A stretch of 64,000 nt of DNA, from positions 1-64,000 of the forward strand of contig CAMCYP010000012.1 of assembly GCA_945885345.1 (NCBI GenBank). The letters are read 5' to 3'. How positions within the stretch are numbered: the stretch's first letter is position 1; each line of letters starts with the position of its first letter. The position numbers were made by a program, and so were the translations under genes. Positions 52,536-61,284 of the stretch are shown here, in pieces. Source of the stretch: Bordetella parapertussis. GTDB lineage: Bacteria; Pseudomonadota; Gammaproteobacteria; Burkholderiales; SG8-41. The notes beneath the pieces were generated by a model. It had not been told where the DNA came from and did no database searches. It was given only the letters and a program-made list of their open reading frames with translations.

Positions 52536-52593
52536 GCAAAACTGGATTTTCCGCGGCGTTCGTCGCGCACACATGTCGCGCCGTGAATATCAA

Positions 52594-52620
52594 TAAGTAA
52601 TTGTTTTTATTGATATTTAT
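52594..52620 (+). repeat. AT-rich dispersed motif after the DUF2889 gene
   Basis: TAAGTAATTGTTTTTATTGA followed by TATTTAT lies 58 bp after the DUF2889 stop. It shares ATTGTTTTTATTGAT with copies inside rlmL and the aldo/keto reductase gene. Confidence 0.6.
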
Positions 52621-52836
52621 AGCACTCCGCCGTCGTCATGCAGAACAACAACGGCTCCGGAAACGCACCAGCGTTGCGTCGAGCAAGATCCAACTTGCCG
52701 TCCAGACTCGACTCCCTAAGCCTGAAATACGCCAGCTCAAACTGGCTCCGCTTGGTACGCGAACGCACGGTCAATTTGTCGGGTAGTCACGACAATCGCC
52801 TTCACTGTTCGGTCATCCGCACAGTGTCCTGACTGA

Positions 52837-52871
52837 GGGGACCACAGTCGTTTTGACGATCATCGGTCCCC
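52837..52871 (+). promoter_or_regulatory. Hairpin in the pgaA leader
   Basis: Outer arms GGGGACC and GGTCCCC are perfect complements. Inside, TCGT (52848-52851) and ACGA (52855-52858) pair around a TTG loop. It lies 66 bp before the pgaA start, and no T-run follows. Confidence 0.5.
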
Positions 52872-52937
52872 GGTAACAGTCTGTCGTGTTCACATCCGCC
52901 ACGGCAAAACCAGCAACAGATCTCCGCAGGAGCAGTC

Positions 52938-55394
52938 GTGGTCATGAATCGCATACTGATGGCCGGCATGGCCATCATGGTTATCGTTGTGCCTGCTGCC
53001 CGGGCCGCAGAACAGATCGATGCCGTCACGGCAGAGGCCGCTGTCCTGCACCGCAGCGCCGTCGAGGACGCGCGCGCCGGTCGTGTCGAGCCGGCACTCG
53101 AAGTACTGCAATCGCTGGTGGCGCGTTTTCCCGAGCAGCAAGACCTGCTCGGCGATTATGTGGTCGTGCTCGGCTGGGCCGGCAAGCATGCCGCGGCACT
53201 CGCTCTGCTAGACCGCGTCGACCGCGCCAATGCGCCGGTCTATGTCATCGAATCCCTCGCCAACTCGGCACGCCGCCTGCACCGTTACGATCTGGCGGAA
53301 TCCTTGTACAAGGAAGCTCTGGCACGCGATCCCCTGCGGGTCGAGCCGGAAATCGGCCTCGCCCGCACACTCGCCGATGCCGGCAAGTTCGACGCTGCAA
53401 GCGCACTGATCGGGCGTCTGCGCGCGCAACATCCAAACCGGGTCGATGTGCGGGAAGCCGCCGCAGATATCGCGACCGCGAAACGCGACCCCTTCACTGC
53501 GCTGGCCGCCTATGGCGAAATACTCGTGCTGGAACCGGCCAATCGCGCCGCACTGCGCGGAAAAATCCGCACGCTCGCAGAAATCGGTGCGCCACAACTT
53601 GCCATCGCGCTTGCCGATCGCAATCCCGGCATCCTTTCAGCGGATGAACGTGATGCACTCGCCGTCGACCTGACTGCGCAAAAAATCCGCTGGGGCACGA
53701 TAGCCGCAGACACCGGGCGCGGACCGCAGCGCTTTGCCGGCATTGACCGCGCACTCGCCGACAGCGAAGCCGCGGGGACACGCGCGCTTGATCCGGCCAC
53801 TGAATTAACCGCGACTGAACGCCGGCTGGCGCTCGACCGCATCAGCGCGCTACAGGTGCGTTTCCGCATGCACGACAGCGTTGCCCTGTATGAAGCCATG
53901 GCCGCGCGCCCCGCGGAGATGCCCGCTTATGCCCAAGCGACAGCGGCGGCGGCTTACCTGACGATCGAACAGCCGGAAAAAGCGCGCGACCTGTATCGCA
54001 AAGCCCTGATCACGGACCCGGACAACCTGGATTCGCAACTCGGGCTGTTCTACGCGCTGGCCGAAAGCGAAGAACATGATGCGGCGCTGGCGCAGGTCGA
54101 GCGCGTGGTCGCGGCCACGCCGCCATTGATTGACCAATGGAGCCGGCTGACCATCCGCGACAATCCGGTCTACGCGCGGGCGCTGGGCGCACGCGCGATG
54201 GCCCCCTTGTTCCTGAATCGTCCGGAAGAGGCAGCTCAGCGCCTGCAGGTGCTGTCCGGTCAGGCGCCGCACAACATGGAGATCCGCACCGATTACGCGA
54301 GCGTGAGGCGCGCCCGCGGCTGGCCGCGTGCAGCTGAAGAAGAACTGCGCTGGATCATTGCGGCCGACCCTGGCAACAGCGGAGCACTCGGTGAACGCGC
54401 CGGGGCATTGCTGGAAATGCAGGATTACCGCAATGCAGAATCTGCGCTGACATTGGCACAATCGGTTGCAGCCGAAGATGGCCGCGTGAGGCGCGCCGCG
54501 CGCTTGTATGAAGTTTATGGCCTGCGTGAACTGATCGTCGATGGCAACTTCGGCAAATCGAAGGGTGGCGGCCCGACGGGCACACAGGATTACGCCGTCG
54601 ATACGCGACTGTATTCGAGTCCGCTCGATTACAACTACCGGGTTTTCGCCCACGCCTTCAATGCTGAAGCCCGACTCCCCGGCGGCACCGGCAGGCGCAA
54701 CCGCGTCGGCGCCGGACTGGAATACCGTTCACCGCTGATTACTGCCAGCGGCGAGCTTTCGCATGACCTGAGCGGTAACCATAACGGGGTGGCCGCTGCA
54801 CTCGCCTACACACCCAATGACCTCTGGACCTTCAGCGGCACTGTCGATACCTCGTCCAACGAAGCACCGCTGCAGGCCAATCTGGCCGGTATTAACGCGC
54901 GGCTGGCTTCGGGCGAGGTGGTCTGGCAGGCCAATGAATCACGCAGCGCAGCGCTGTATTACGCGCACATGGATTTCAGCGACGACAACCGCCGTGATAT
55001 GACCCAGGCGCGCTGGACCGAGCGTGTGATCGCCGGCCCGGTCTACACACTTGAGGTGACCGGTGCACTGTATGCGTCAAGCAATTCTCAGGGTGGCACC
55101 ACCCCCTATTTCAACCCGTCGCGTGATTTTTCACCGACGCTGGAGTTGGCCAACGAATGGCTGCAATGGCAGCGTTATACGCGGTCATTCCGCCACCGCG
55201 TGGTTGTTACGGCCGGCAACTACTGGCAACAGGGCTTCGGCACCGGGCCGGTTTATGGCGCACGTTACGAACAGGAGTGGGCGGCCGATGACCGGCTGAC
55301 CTTGCGTTACGGCATCGGCCGCAGCCTGCACCCGTACGACGGCGCGAAGACGGCACGTAACTATGCCGTCCTTTCGCTGAACTGGAGATTCTGA
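52938..55394 (+). CDS. pgaA: Poly-beta-1,6-N-acetylglucosamine export porin PgaA
   Basis: This 818-residue outer-membrane protein has a signal peptide (MVMNRILMAGMAIMVIVVPA, cleaved near ARAAEQ), a periplasmic TPR superhelix (residues about 30-530, e.g. SLYKEALARDPLRVEPEIGLARTLADAGKFDAA) and a C-terminal beta barrel ending in LNWRF, with the aromatic last residue that the Bam machine recognises. It binds PgaB and lets deacetylated PNAG cross the outer membrane. The start is GTG 52938 or ATG 52944, both served by AGGAG. First gene of pgaABCD. Confidence 0.93.
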   Translation: MVMNRILMAGMAIMVIVVPAARAAEQIDAVTAEAAVLHRSAVEDARAGRVEPALEVLQSLVARFPEQQDLLGDYVVVLGWAGKHAAALALLDRVDRANAPVYVIESLANSARRLHRYDLAESLYKEALARDPLRVEPEIGLARTLADAGKFDAASALIGRLRAQHPNRVDVREAAADIATAKRDPFTALAAYGEILVLEPANRAALRGKIRTLAEIGAPQLAIALADRNPGILSADERDALAVDLTAQKIRWGTIAADTGRGPQRFAGIDRALADSEAAGTRALDPATELTATERRLALDRISALQVRFRMHDSVALYEAMAARPAEMPAYAQATAAAAYLTIEQPEKARDLYRKALITDPDNLDSQLGLFYALAESEEHDAALAQVERVVAATPPLIDQWSRLTIRDNPVYARALGARAMAPLFLNRPEEAAQRLQVLSGQAPHNMEIRTDYASVRRARGWPRAAEEELRWIIAADPGNSGALGERAGALLEMQDYRNAESALTLAQSVAAEDGRVRRAARLYEVYGLRELIVDGNFGKSKGGGPTGTQDYAVDTRLYSSPLDYNYRVFAHAFNAEARLPGGTGRRNRVGAGLEYRSPLITASGELSHDLSGNHNGVAAALAYTPNDLWTFSGTVDTSSNEAPLQANLAGINARLASGEVVWQANESRSAALYYAHMDFSDDNRRDMTQARWTERVIAGPVYTLEVTGALYASSNSQGGTTPYFNPSRDFSPTLELANEWLQWQRYTRSFRHRVVVTAGNYWQQGFGTGPVYGARYEQEWAADDRLTLRYGIGRSLHPYDGAKTARNYAVLSLNWRF

Positions 55395-55396
55395 AC

Positions 55397-57289
55397 ATGC
55401 GCTGGCCCGTCCTGATAAAGCTGGCCCTGATCACGCTGGTCCTGCCCGTGTTTGTGGACAATGAAGCGGCAAATGCGGCGACAGCTGATGCGACAAGCAC
55501 GGCAACACCTGCAGTAACACCCGTGCCGGCCGCCGCAACCGTTGTGCCGACCACTGCCGTAGAACGCGCCCCCGTCGTGGCGGTGCCGGCGGTGGTGAAA
55601 CCGGGGACCTTCACAGCGCTGGCCTATCACGAGGTGCAACGCGACGTGCGCGACTTTCCCGATCCCTTTGCGGTCGATGCCACGGCGCTGGTCAAACAGT
55701 TCGAATGGCTGCGCGGCAACGGCTATACACCGGTGAGTCTCGACGCCATCATCACCGCGCGCAACGGCGGAAAGCCGCTGCCGGCCAAGGCCGTACTGTT
55801 GAGCTTCGATGACGCGTATCGCTCTTTCTATACCCGGGTTTATCCGCTGTTGCGCGAGTACCGTTATCCCGCGGTCCTGGGCGTGGTCGGCAAGTGGGTC
55901 GATACCGGGCGTGGCGAGCCGGTGCCGCAGGACGACAAGACTGTAGTTGCCGAATCGATGTTCTCGACCTGGCCGCAGCTGCGCGAGATGGCGGCCTCGG
56001 GACTGGTTGAAATCGCCTCGCATACCTACGATATGCACCGTGGTGTACTGGCCAATCCGCAGGGCAATTTGCAACCGGCGGCGACCACCCGCATCTACAA
56101 CAAAACAAACGGCCGCTACGAAAACGATGCCGAGTGGCGGGCGCGGACCGGCGCAGACCTCGCGCGCAATGCGGATGTGATTGGACGCCAAACCGGGCGC
56201 CGGCCGCGCACCATCATCTGGCCGTACGGCAGTTACAACGATGAACTGGTACGCATCGCCGCTGATCTGGGCATGTCGGTCGCGCTGACGCTGGAAGACG
56301 GTGCCAACACGGCGGACGTCCCCCTGACGGCACTACGTCGGGTCCTGATTGAAAACAATCCGGTACTCGCCGACTTCGCATCCGGAGAACGCGGCCCGCT
56401 TTATGCCGAACCGCAGCGGGTCATGCAAATCCGGCTCGATGATGTCTACAGTCCGGACGCGGCGCAACAGGAACGGAATCTGTCCACCTTGCTGGATCGC
56501 ATCAAGTTGCTGGAGCCGACCCATGTCTATCTGCAGGCTACCGCTGACACCAATGGCGACGGCGTTGCCGACAGCGCCTATTTCCCGAACCGGCATCTGC
56601 CGCTGCGCGGCGACCTGTTCAACCGCGCGGCCTGGCAAATCGAGACGCGCAATCACATCAAGGTATTTGCGCTGCTGCCGGTGACGCGATTTGGATTGCC
56701 AAAAAATACAGTCGCCGAGATTTACGAGGACCTTGCGCGCTACGTGGACATCGGCGGCTTGGTGTTCGATGACGGGGAGCGGGCCGGCACAATCGAGGAC
56801 GCAAACACCCTGGATTTCACGCGCCAGCTCGCGTTGCGTGTCAGCGCGTTCCGCGCGCCGCTGAAAACGGTACGCACCATGACTATCGAGTCGTCTCCGG
56901 AAACCGCTGCCGGCACGATGGCTGCACAGCACAACGCGCAGAAGTTCGCGGCCTATGCCGCCGCCTACGATTACGTGGCACTGGTCATGTCGCCCCGGGA
57001 ACAGGCCGTGAACCCCGACGTATTGATGGCCGCTCTGGGCATGCCTGCAGCAGAGGCTCAACGCGACAAGGACCTCCGGCGCAAGCTGGTGTTCATGCTG
57101 CAGAACACTGCGCAATCAACGGACTTTGTGGCCCGGCAGATGCGCGCACTGCAACTGGGCGGTGTGCTCAATTTCGGTTATGCCCCGGACGACTTTTCGC
57201 GCAACAACCCGTCCCTGGAAAAAATCGCACCGGTAATATCGCTGCGGGTATATCCGCAGGCGGCCGCGGGAAAGGAAAAAGCAAAATGA
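55397..57289 (+). CDS. pgaB: PNAG N-deacetylase PgaB
   Basis: This 630-residue periplasmic enzyme partly deacetylates PNAG before export. After the signal sequence and an Ala/Thr/Pro-rich linker, the NodB-type deacetylase has the metal Asp pair in LLSFDDAYRSFY and the His motif EIASHTYDMHRG, then the arginine/Trp region RPRTIIWPYGSYNDE. The C-terminal half (QIRLDDVYSPDAAQQERNLSTLLDRI onward) is the GH-like domain that binds and hydrolyses the polymer. It starts 2 bp after pgaA and overlaps pgaC. Confidence 0.95.
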   Translation: MRWPVLIKLALITLVLPVFVDNEAANAATADATSTATPAVTPVPAAATVVPTTAVERAPVVAVPAVVKPGTFTALAYHEVQRDVRDFPDPFAVDATALVKQFEWLRGNGYTPVSLDAIITARNGGKPLPAKAVLLSFDDAYRSFYTRVYPLLREYRYPAVLGVVGKWVDTGRGEPVPQDDKTVVAESMFSTWPQLREMAASGLVEIASHTYDMHRGVLANPQGNLQPAATTRIYNKTNGRYENDAEWRARTGADLARNADVIGRQTGRRPRTIIWPYGSYNDELVRIAADLGMSVALTLEDGANTADVPLTALRRVLIENNPVLADFASGERGPLYAEPQRVMQIRLDDVYSPDAAQQERNLSTLLDRIKLLEPTHVYLQATADTNGDGVADSAYFPNRHLPLRGDLFNRAAWQIETRNHIKVFALLPVTRFGLPKNTVAEIYEDLARYVDIGGLVFDDGERAGTIEDANTLDFTRQLALRVSAFRAPLKTVRTMTIESSPETAAGTMAAQHNAQKFAAYAAAYDYVALVMSPREQAVNPDVLMAALGMPAAEAQRDKDLRRKLVFMLQNTAQSTDFVARQMRALQLGGVLNFGYAPDDFSRNNPSLEKIAPVISLRVYPQAAAGKEKAK

Positions 57290-58584
57290 TCCCGGATCCC
57301 GGCGTATCGCCGATCGAATTTTTCTCGGCTTACTCGTACTACTACCCGCTGTTCATGTCTTATCTGTGGATGATTGGCGCGGTGTTTTATTATTTTCGCC
57401 GCGAACGGCCACCCAGGAGTTACCGCGACCAGTATCGCGCCGATCCGGACTGCGGGCCGGAAATTCCGCCGGTTTTGGCGGAATACCCGCTGGTGACCAT
57501 GATTGTTCCCTGCCACAACGAAGGGCGCGAAATCGAAGATACGGTCGATTATCTGCTCGCATCAACTTATCCAGATTTCGACATCGTGCTGGTCAATGAC
57601 GGCAGCACCGACGAAACACCACAGATCCTCGACCGGATTGCCGCACAACACGCGAAAGTCCGGGTCATCCATCTGGCGCGTAATCAGGGCAAGGCCATGG
57701 CACTCACCACCGCCTCGCTGATGACCCCGGCGCAGTACTTATGCTGTATCGATGCCGATGCACTGCTGGATCCGCAGGCGCTGTCATGGATGATGGTACA
57801 TTTCCAGAATTCCCGCGTCGGCGCCGTCACCGGAAATCCGCGGGTACGCAACCGCTCGACGCTGCTCGGCCGGTTGCAGGTGGGTGAGTTCTCCTCGATT
57901 GTCGGTCTGATCAAACGCGCGCAACGCACCTACGGCCGTATTTTCACCGTTTCCGGTGTGGTCGCCTGCTTCCGCAAGGCAGCGCTGCATGACGTTGGAT
58001 ACTGGAGCACCGACATGCTGACCGAGGATATCGACATCAGCTGGAAGCTGCAGATCCGCTTCTGGGATGTGCGTTTCGAGCCCAAGGCGCAATGCTGGAT
58101 CCTCGCGCCCGAGACACTGCGCGGTCTGTGGCAGCAGCGACTGCGCTGGGCCACCGGCGGCATCCAGGTGCTGATGAAAAACTGGCGTATTGAACATGCC
58201 TGGATGGTGCGCCGCATGTGGCCGGTACTGCTGGAGTATGTGATGAGCGTCATCTGGGCCTACGCGATGTTCACCATCGCCTTGCTCTGGCTGGTCGGTT
58301 TTTTCGTCGAATTGCCACTCGATTACCGTGTCGAATCGTTTCTCTCGGGATGGAATGGCGTCATGGTCGGCACGACATGCCTGCTCCAGGTCGCCACCAG
58401 CCTTGCCCTCGACTCCCGCTACGATAATGGATCGGTCAGGATATTTTTCTGGATGATCTGGTATCCACTGGCCTACTGGATGTTCAACATGGTTACAACC
58501 ATCGTATCGGTGCCGCGTGCACTGTTGCGAAATACCAAAAAGAGAGCGTTATGGACCAGTCCGGACCGCGGCATAAAATCCTGA
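57286..58584 (+). CDS. pgaC: PNAG synthase catalytic subunit PgaC
   Basis: This 432-residue processive GT2 glycosyltransferase uses UDP-GlcNAc to make beta-1,6-poly-GlcNAc. Two N-terminal and several C-terminal membrane helices flank a cytoplasmic domain with VNDGSTDETPQI, CIDADALLDPQ, TEDIDISWKLQIR and QQRLRWATGG (the QxxRW motif). Activity in relatives requires PgaD and cyclic di-GMP. It overlaps pgaB by 4 bp (ATGA) and pgaD by 34 bp. Confidence 0.96.
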   Translation: MIPDPGVSPIEFFSAYSYYYPLFMSYLWMIGAVFYYFRRERPPRSYRDQYRADPDCGPEIPPVLAEYPLVTMIVPCHNEGREIEDTVDYLLASTYPDFDIVLVNDGSTDETPQILDRIAAQHAKVRVIHLARNQGKAMALTTASLMTPAQYLCCIDADALLDPQALSWMMVHFQNSRVGAVTGNPRVRNRSTLLGRLQVGEFSSIVGLIKRAQRTYGRIFTVSGVVACFRKAALHDVGYWSTDMLTEDIDISWKLQIRFWDVRFEPKAQCWILAPETLRGLWQQRLRWATGGIQVLMKNWRIEHAWMVRRMWPVLLEYVMSVIWAYAMFTIALLWLVGFFVELPLDYRVESFLSGWNGVMVGTTCLLQVATSLALDSRYDNGSVRIFFWMIWYPLAYWMFNMVTTIVSVPRALLRNTKKRALWTSPDRGIKS

Positions 58585-59051
58585 AACCACCGCTGATCGT
58601 GCGCCCCGATCTGCAGTCTCCGCAGCAGCGGGGGCTGTATGGCGTGCTGACACTCGCATTCTGGGTATTCTGGTTTTACCTGTGGCTGCCGGTACTCGCA
58701 TTGCTGGCCTGGGCCCTTGGCGTGCAACAAGCCTACAAATACATGATCGTCCTCGGTGGCTATGTAGAAGTCATCCGTGTGGTGGGTATATACGCACTGA
58801 TCATTTTTCTGCTGGGCGGAGCCCTGCTGTTATGGGCGAACTACAACATCCTGCGTTACGGCGGCGTCGAGAGGCGCAAAGCCGTCCTGCCGATAACCCC
58901 GGAGCAAATTAGCCACTATTTCGGCCAGGATCTGGCGTCGGTGCTGCGCTGGCGAACGGAGCAGCGCCTTTGCGTAACTCATGACCAGGACGGTCGCGTT
59001 ACTGCAGTCGAGATTCTGGGCGATAACACGGCAGCCCATGCAGCAAGCTGA
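58551..59051 (+). CDS. pgaD: PNAG synthase accessory subunit PgaD
   Basis: This 166-residue inner-membrane protein has two helices (LTLAFWVFWFYLWLPVLALLAWALG and VVGIYALIIFLLGGALLLWANYNILRYGG) and a cytoplasmic C-terminus (RRKAVLPITPEQISHYF). PgaD binds PgaC and together they form the cyclic di-GMP receptor that switches synthesis on. The gene overlaps the end of pgaC by 34 bp and is the last of the operon. Confidence 0.9.
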   Translation: MDQSGPRHKILKPPLIVRPDLQSPQQRGLYGVLTLAFWVFWFYLWLPVLALLAWALGVQQAYKYMIVLGGYVEVIRVVGIYALIIFLLGGALLLWANYNILRYGGVERRKAVLPITPEQISHYFGQDLASVLRWRTEQRLCVTHDQDGRVTAVEILGDNTAAHAAS

Positions 59052-59144
59052 CGGCCAGCCCGTTTCCCATTTTGTGCGTTGCCGAACAGAGCTTTTTCAG
59101 GGCACGCGGTATAAACAAAAAGACTATTAATCTCAAGGAACAAC

Positions 59145-59426
59145 ATGAACTGGGATCGCATCGAAAGCAACTGGAAACGATTCAACGTGGATGTCAAAAA
59201 GCAGTGGAGAAAACTCAGCGATCATCAGCTCAATTCGACGGCCGGTAAACGCGATCTGCTGTTGCATGAAATCCAGAAAACCTACGGGATTTCGGAACAC
59301 GCAGCAGAATGGCAGCTATCAGGTTGGCAGGCCCGGCTGACCGCTCAAAATCCGGAAATGACACCCGAATCAGAGCCGTCTGGCTTTGCCAACTGGTGGC
59401 AGCAGAACAAACTGCAAAAAATGTAA
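59145..59426 (+). CDS. CsbD-family stress protein
   Basis: This 93-residue protein has MNWDRIESNWKRFNVDVKKQWRKLSDHQLNSTAGKRDLLLHEIQKTYGISEHAAEWQLSGW, which is the CsbD-like fold; a C-terminal extension of about 25 residues follows. CsbD proteins are small hydrophilic stress proteins, made under sigma-B in Bacillus and in general stress in proteobacteria. An AAGGA ribosome site lies upstream of ATG 59145. It follows pgaD by 93 bp and may be separately expressed. Confidence 0.85.
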   Translation: MNWDRIESNWKRFNVDVKKQWRKLSDHQLNSTAGKRDLLLHEIQKTYGISEHAAEWQLSGWQARLTAQNPEMTPESEPSGFANWWQQNKLQKM

Positions 59427-59427
59427 G

Positions 59428-59454
59428 TAAGTATTTGATTTTATTTGTTTATGT
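59428..59454 (+). repeat. AT-rich dispersed motif in the csbD/MFS convergent gap
   Basis: TAAGTATTTGATTTTATT (59428-59445), then TGTTTATGT, fills the 28-bp gap between the csbD stop and the stop of the convergent MFS gene. Eighteen bases are identical to the copy after intI at 30891-30908 (opposite strand). Confidence 0.7.
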
Positions 59455-60672
59455 CTAGGCGCGCCGTTTATACCACCAGCGCGCCAGCGGCGACAGCACA
59501 CCGAAGATGCCGATGCTGGCAAAGGCCAGTCCCCAGGCCGTAACGCTCTTGTTCCCGCCCGCCAGATCCAGCGTCATGCCGAACACCAAGGGGGCGAGGA
59601 ATGCGGTGCTGAACCCGAGGAAGGAATACACCGCCATCATCGCGCCGCGCATTTCCGGCGGCGTACTGGCGACGGCGCCTGAAGTCAGCGCGCCGGAGTC
59701 GCCGAGCATGGTGCTGTAGTGGAGCATCATCAGCAGCACCACGATGTACCAGGGCCAGGCCGCGGTGTAGCCGATCAGGCAGGCGATCGCGCCGGACAGG
59801 GTCATGAACAGGAAAATGATGCGGCTGCGGCCAAAACGGATTGCGAGTTCATTGCCGCTGACGCTGAACACCGGCCCCATCACATTGATCATCGCCGCCA
59901 GCGTCGCAGCACTTAGGGCCATCGGCGCATGTTCCGGCTGCAATGTCGCGCAGAACACCAGGAAGGCGACCATCCAGGAGCGCTGGCCGAACAGTTCATA
60001 GTTGTGCACGGCGTAGCCGATGATGAATGGCAGCGTCTTGCGGTTCTTCAGCACCGGGCGGAAATCGAGCAGCGCGTTGCTGTGGTGCGCCGCCGGTCGC
60101 ATGCGCCCCATCGGCATGGCAAAGGTCACGAGCAGGCCCGCCAGCACCGGACCGATCGCGCCGAACCAGAATGCCCAGTGCCAGTCCAGCGTTGCGCCGA
60201 TCTTGCCGGCAACGAGGATGGAAATCGTCGAGCCGACGCCGAAACTCGCGGTGTAAAAAGCGGTGGCGCGCGACTGCGCCGCGCCTTCGAGGTGATCGGT
60301 CAGAGCCTTCAGCCCCGGCATGTAGGTACCGCCGAGGGCCGCACCGATCAGGAACTGCGCCAGGGCCGCGCTCCAGAATCCCTGGCCGTACAGTGCAAAA
60401 AATGTCGCGCCGATGCTGCCGATGATGCAGGCGCCGAGGTAAATGCGCCGTGTATCCATGCGGTCGGTGAGGCTGGTCAGCACCGGCACCGACACCATGT
60501 AACCGGCAAACAGGAACCCGCTGATTGCGCCGGCCTCGGAATTCGACAGCCCCCACTCGCGCTGCAACTGCGGCAGCAGCGTGGTGTAGGCAGCAAAGCC
60601 GGTCATCGACAGCGCCTCGGCGAGGCACATGGTGAATGTCAGCCGGCGTGCCGACATTTTGCTCATGCTCAT
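59455..60672 (-). CDS. MFS transporter
   Basis: This 405-residue permease has 12 predicted helices. The motif-A region FAGYMVSVPVLTSLTDRMDTRRIYLG between helices 2 and 3 and GAALGGTYMPGLKALTDHLEG are typical MFS features; the start LTFTMCLAEALSMTGFAAYTTLLPQLQREWGLSNSEAGAISG resembles CynX/NimT-like and oxalate/formate-type carriers. Substrate unknown. It is the last of three minus-strand genes with the arylesterase and the FAD-dependent oxidoreductase, 3 bp after the former. Confidence 0.86.
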   Translation of the reverse strand: MSMSKMSARRLTFTMCLAEALSMTGFAAYTTLLPQLQREWGLSNSEAGAISGFLFAGYMVSVPVLTSLTDRMDTRRIYLGACIIGSIGATFFALYGQGFWSAALAQFLIGAALGGTYMPGLKALTDHLEGAAQSRATAFYTASFGVGSTISILVAGKIGATLDWHWAFWFGAIGPVLAGLLVTFAMPMGRMRPAAHHSNALLDFRPVLKNRKTLPFIIGYAVHNYELFGQRSWMVAFLVFCATLQPEHAPMALSAATLAAMINVMGPVFSVSGNELAIRFGRSRIIFLFMTLSGAIACLIGYTAAWPWYIVVLLMMLHYSTMLGDSGALTSGAVASTPPEMRGAMMAVYSFLGFSTAFLAPLVFGMTLDLAGGNKSVTAWGLAFASIGIFGVLSPLARWWYKRRA

Positions 60673-60675
60673 GCC

Positions 60676-61284
60676 TTAAAGCGCGCCGGCATCACGCATC
60701 AGTTCGGCCACCGCTTCAGCCACCTTGCGGTAACCCGCGGCGTTGGGATGGATGGGATCGGACTTCAGGTCGGATTTGTACAGCACACTGGTGATGATCT
60801 CGCCTTCGTACGGGATCGCGAACTCCTTGGCGAGATTGAAATAAAAATCCGGTGGACGGGTGATCAGCGTCGGCGTCGGCACGCCGATCAGCATGACATC
60901 GAGGCCGCGCGACTTGATCTGCTGCAGTATTTTGCGCAGGTTGGCTTCGATGTTTGCCGGTGTGCCCTTGCGTAGCATGTCGTTGCCACCGAGACAGAGG
61001 ATGACCAACTTTGGTTTGTGCTCGTCGAGCACCTCGGGCAAACGCTCCAGACCGCCGGCAGTCTGTTCGCCGGGTATGCCTGAACGCACCACCGTGCGAC
61101 CGATCAACTGCCCCAGTACGGCAGGATAACTTTCTTCGGCTTTGGCGCCGGTGCCATAGGTCAGGCTGTCACCGAAGGCGAGCACGACATCGGCGGGTGC
61201 CAGCTTCGCGACTTTCGGTACCTTGTTGCCGCAGCCCGCAACGCACACGGCCATCATCACTGCCAGAAACAGACGTCGCATCAT
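60676..61284 (-). CDS. SGNH-hydrolase arylesterase/lysophospholipase, lipoprotein
   Basis: This 202-residue TesA-like esterase begins with a lipoprotein signal, VMMAVCVAGCGNK, with the lipobox VAGC. Block I AFGDSLTYGTGA holds the catalytic Ser, block III LGGNDMLR the Asn, and block V DPIHPNAAGY the Asp and His. It should be anchored in the periplasm and hydrolyse short esters or thioesters. Its ATG overlaps the preceding stop (TAATG), so it is coupled to the oxidoreductase gene. Confidence 0.9.
   Translation of the reverse strand: MMRRLFLAVMMAVCVAGCGNKVPKVAKLAPADVVLAFGDSLTYGTGAKAEESYPAVLGQLIGRTVVRSGIPGEQTAGGLERLPEVLDEHKPKLVILCLGGNDMLRKGTPANIEANLRKILQQIKSRGLDVMLIGVPTPTLITRPPDFYFNLAKEFAIPYEGEIITSVLYKSDLKSDPIHPNAAGYRKVAEAVAELMRDAGAL

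Larger units (their letters stand above)
52536..52937. other. Leader region of the pga operon, with AT-rich repeat and hairpin
   Basis: This 402-bp gap has no convincing gene. It contains an AT-rich dispersed motif at 52594-52620 and, about 65 bp before pgaA, a hairpin: GGGGACC (52837-52843) with GGTCCCC (52865-52871), and an inner TCGT/ACGA pair. There is no following T-run. The promoter of pgaABCD should be here, and the hairpin could influence pgaA mRNA, which in E. coli is controlled after transcription by CsrA. Confidence 0.55.

Noticed and set aside
52601-52832. Short open frames in the pga leader (e.g. 52638-52832)
   Set aside because: Arg/Ser-rich products without a ribosome site or codon signature; treated as untranslated leader.
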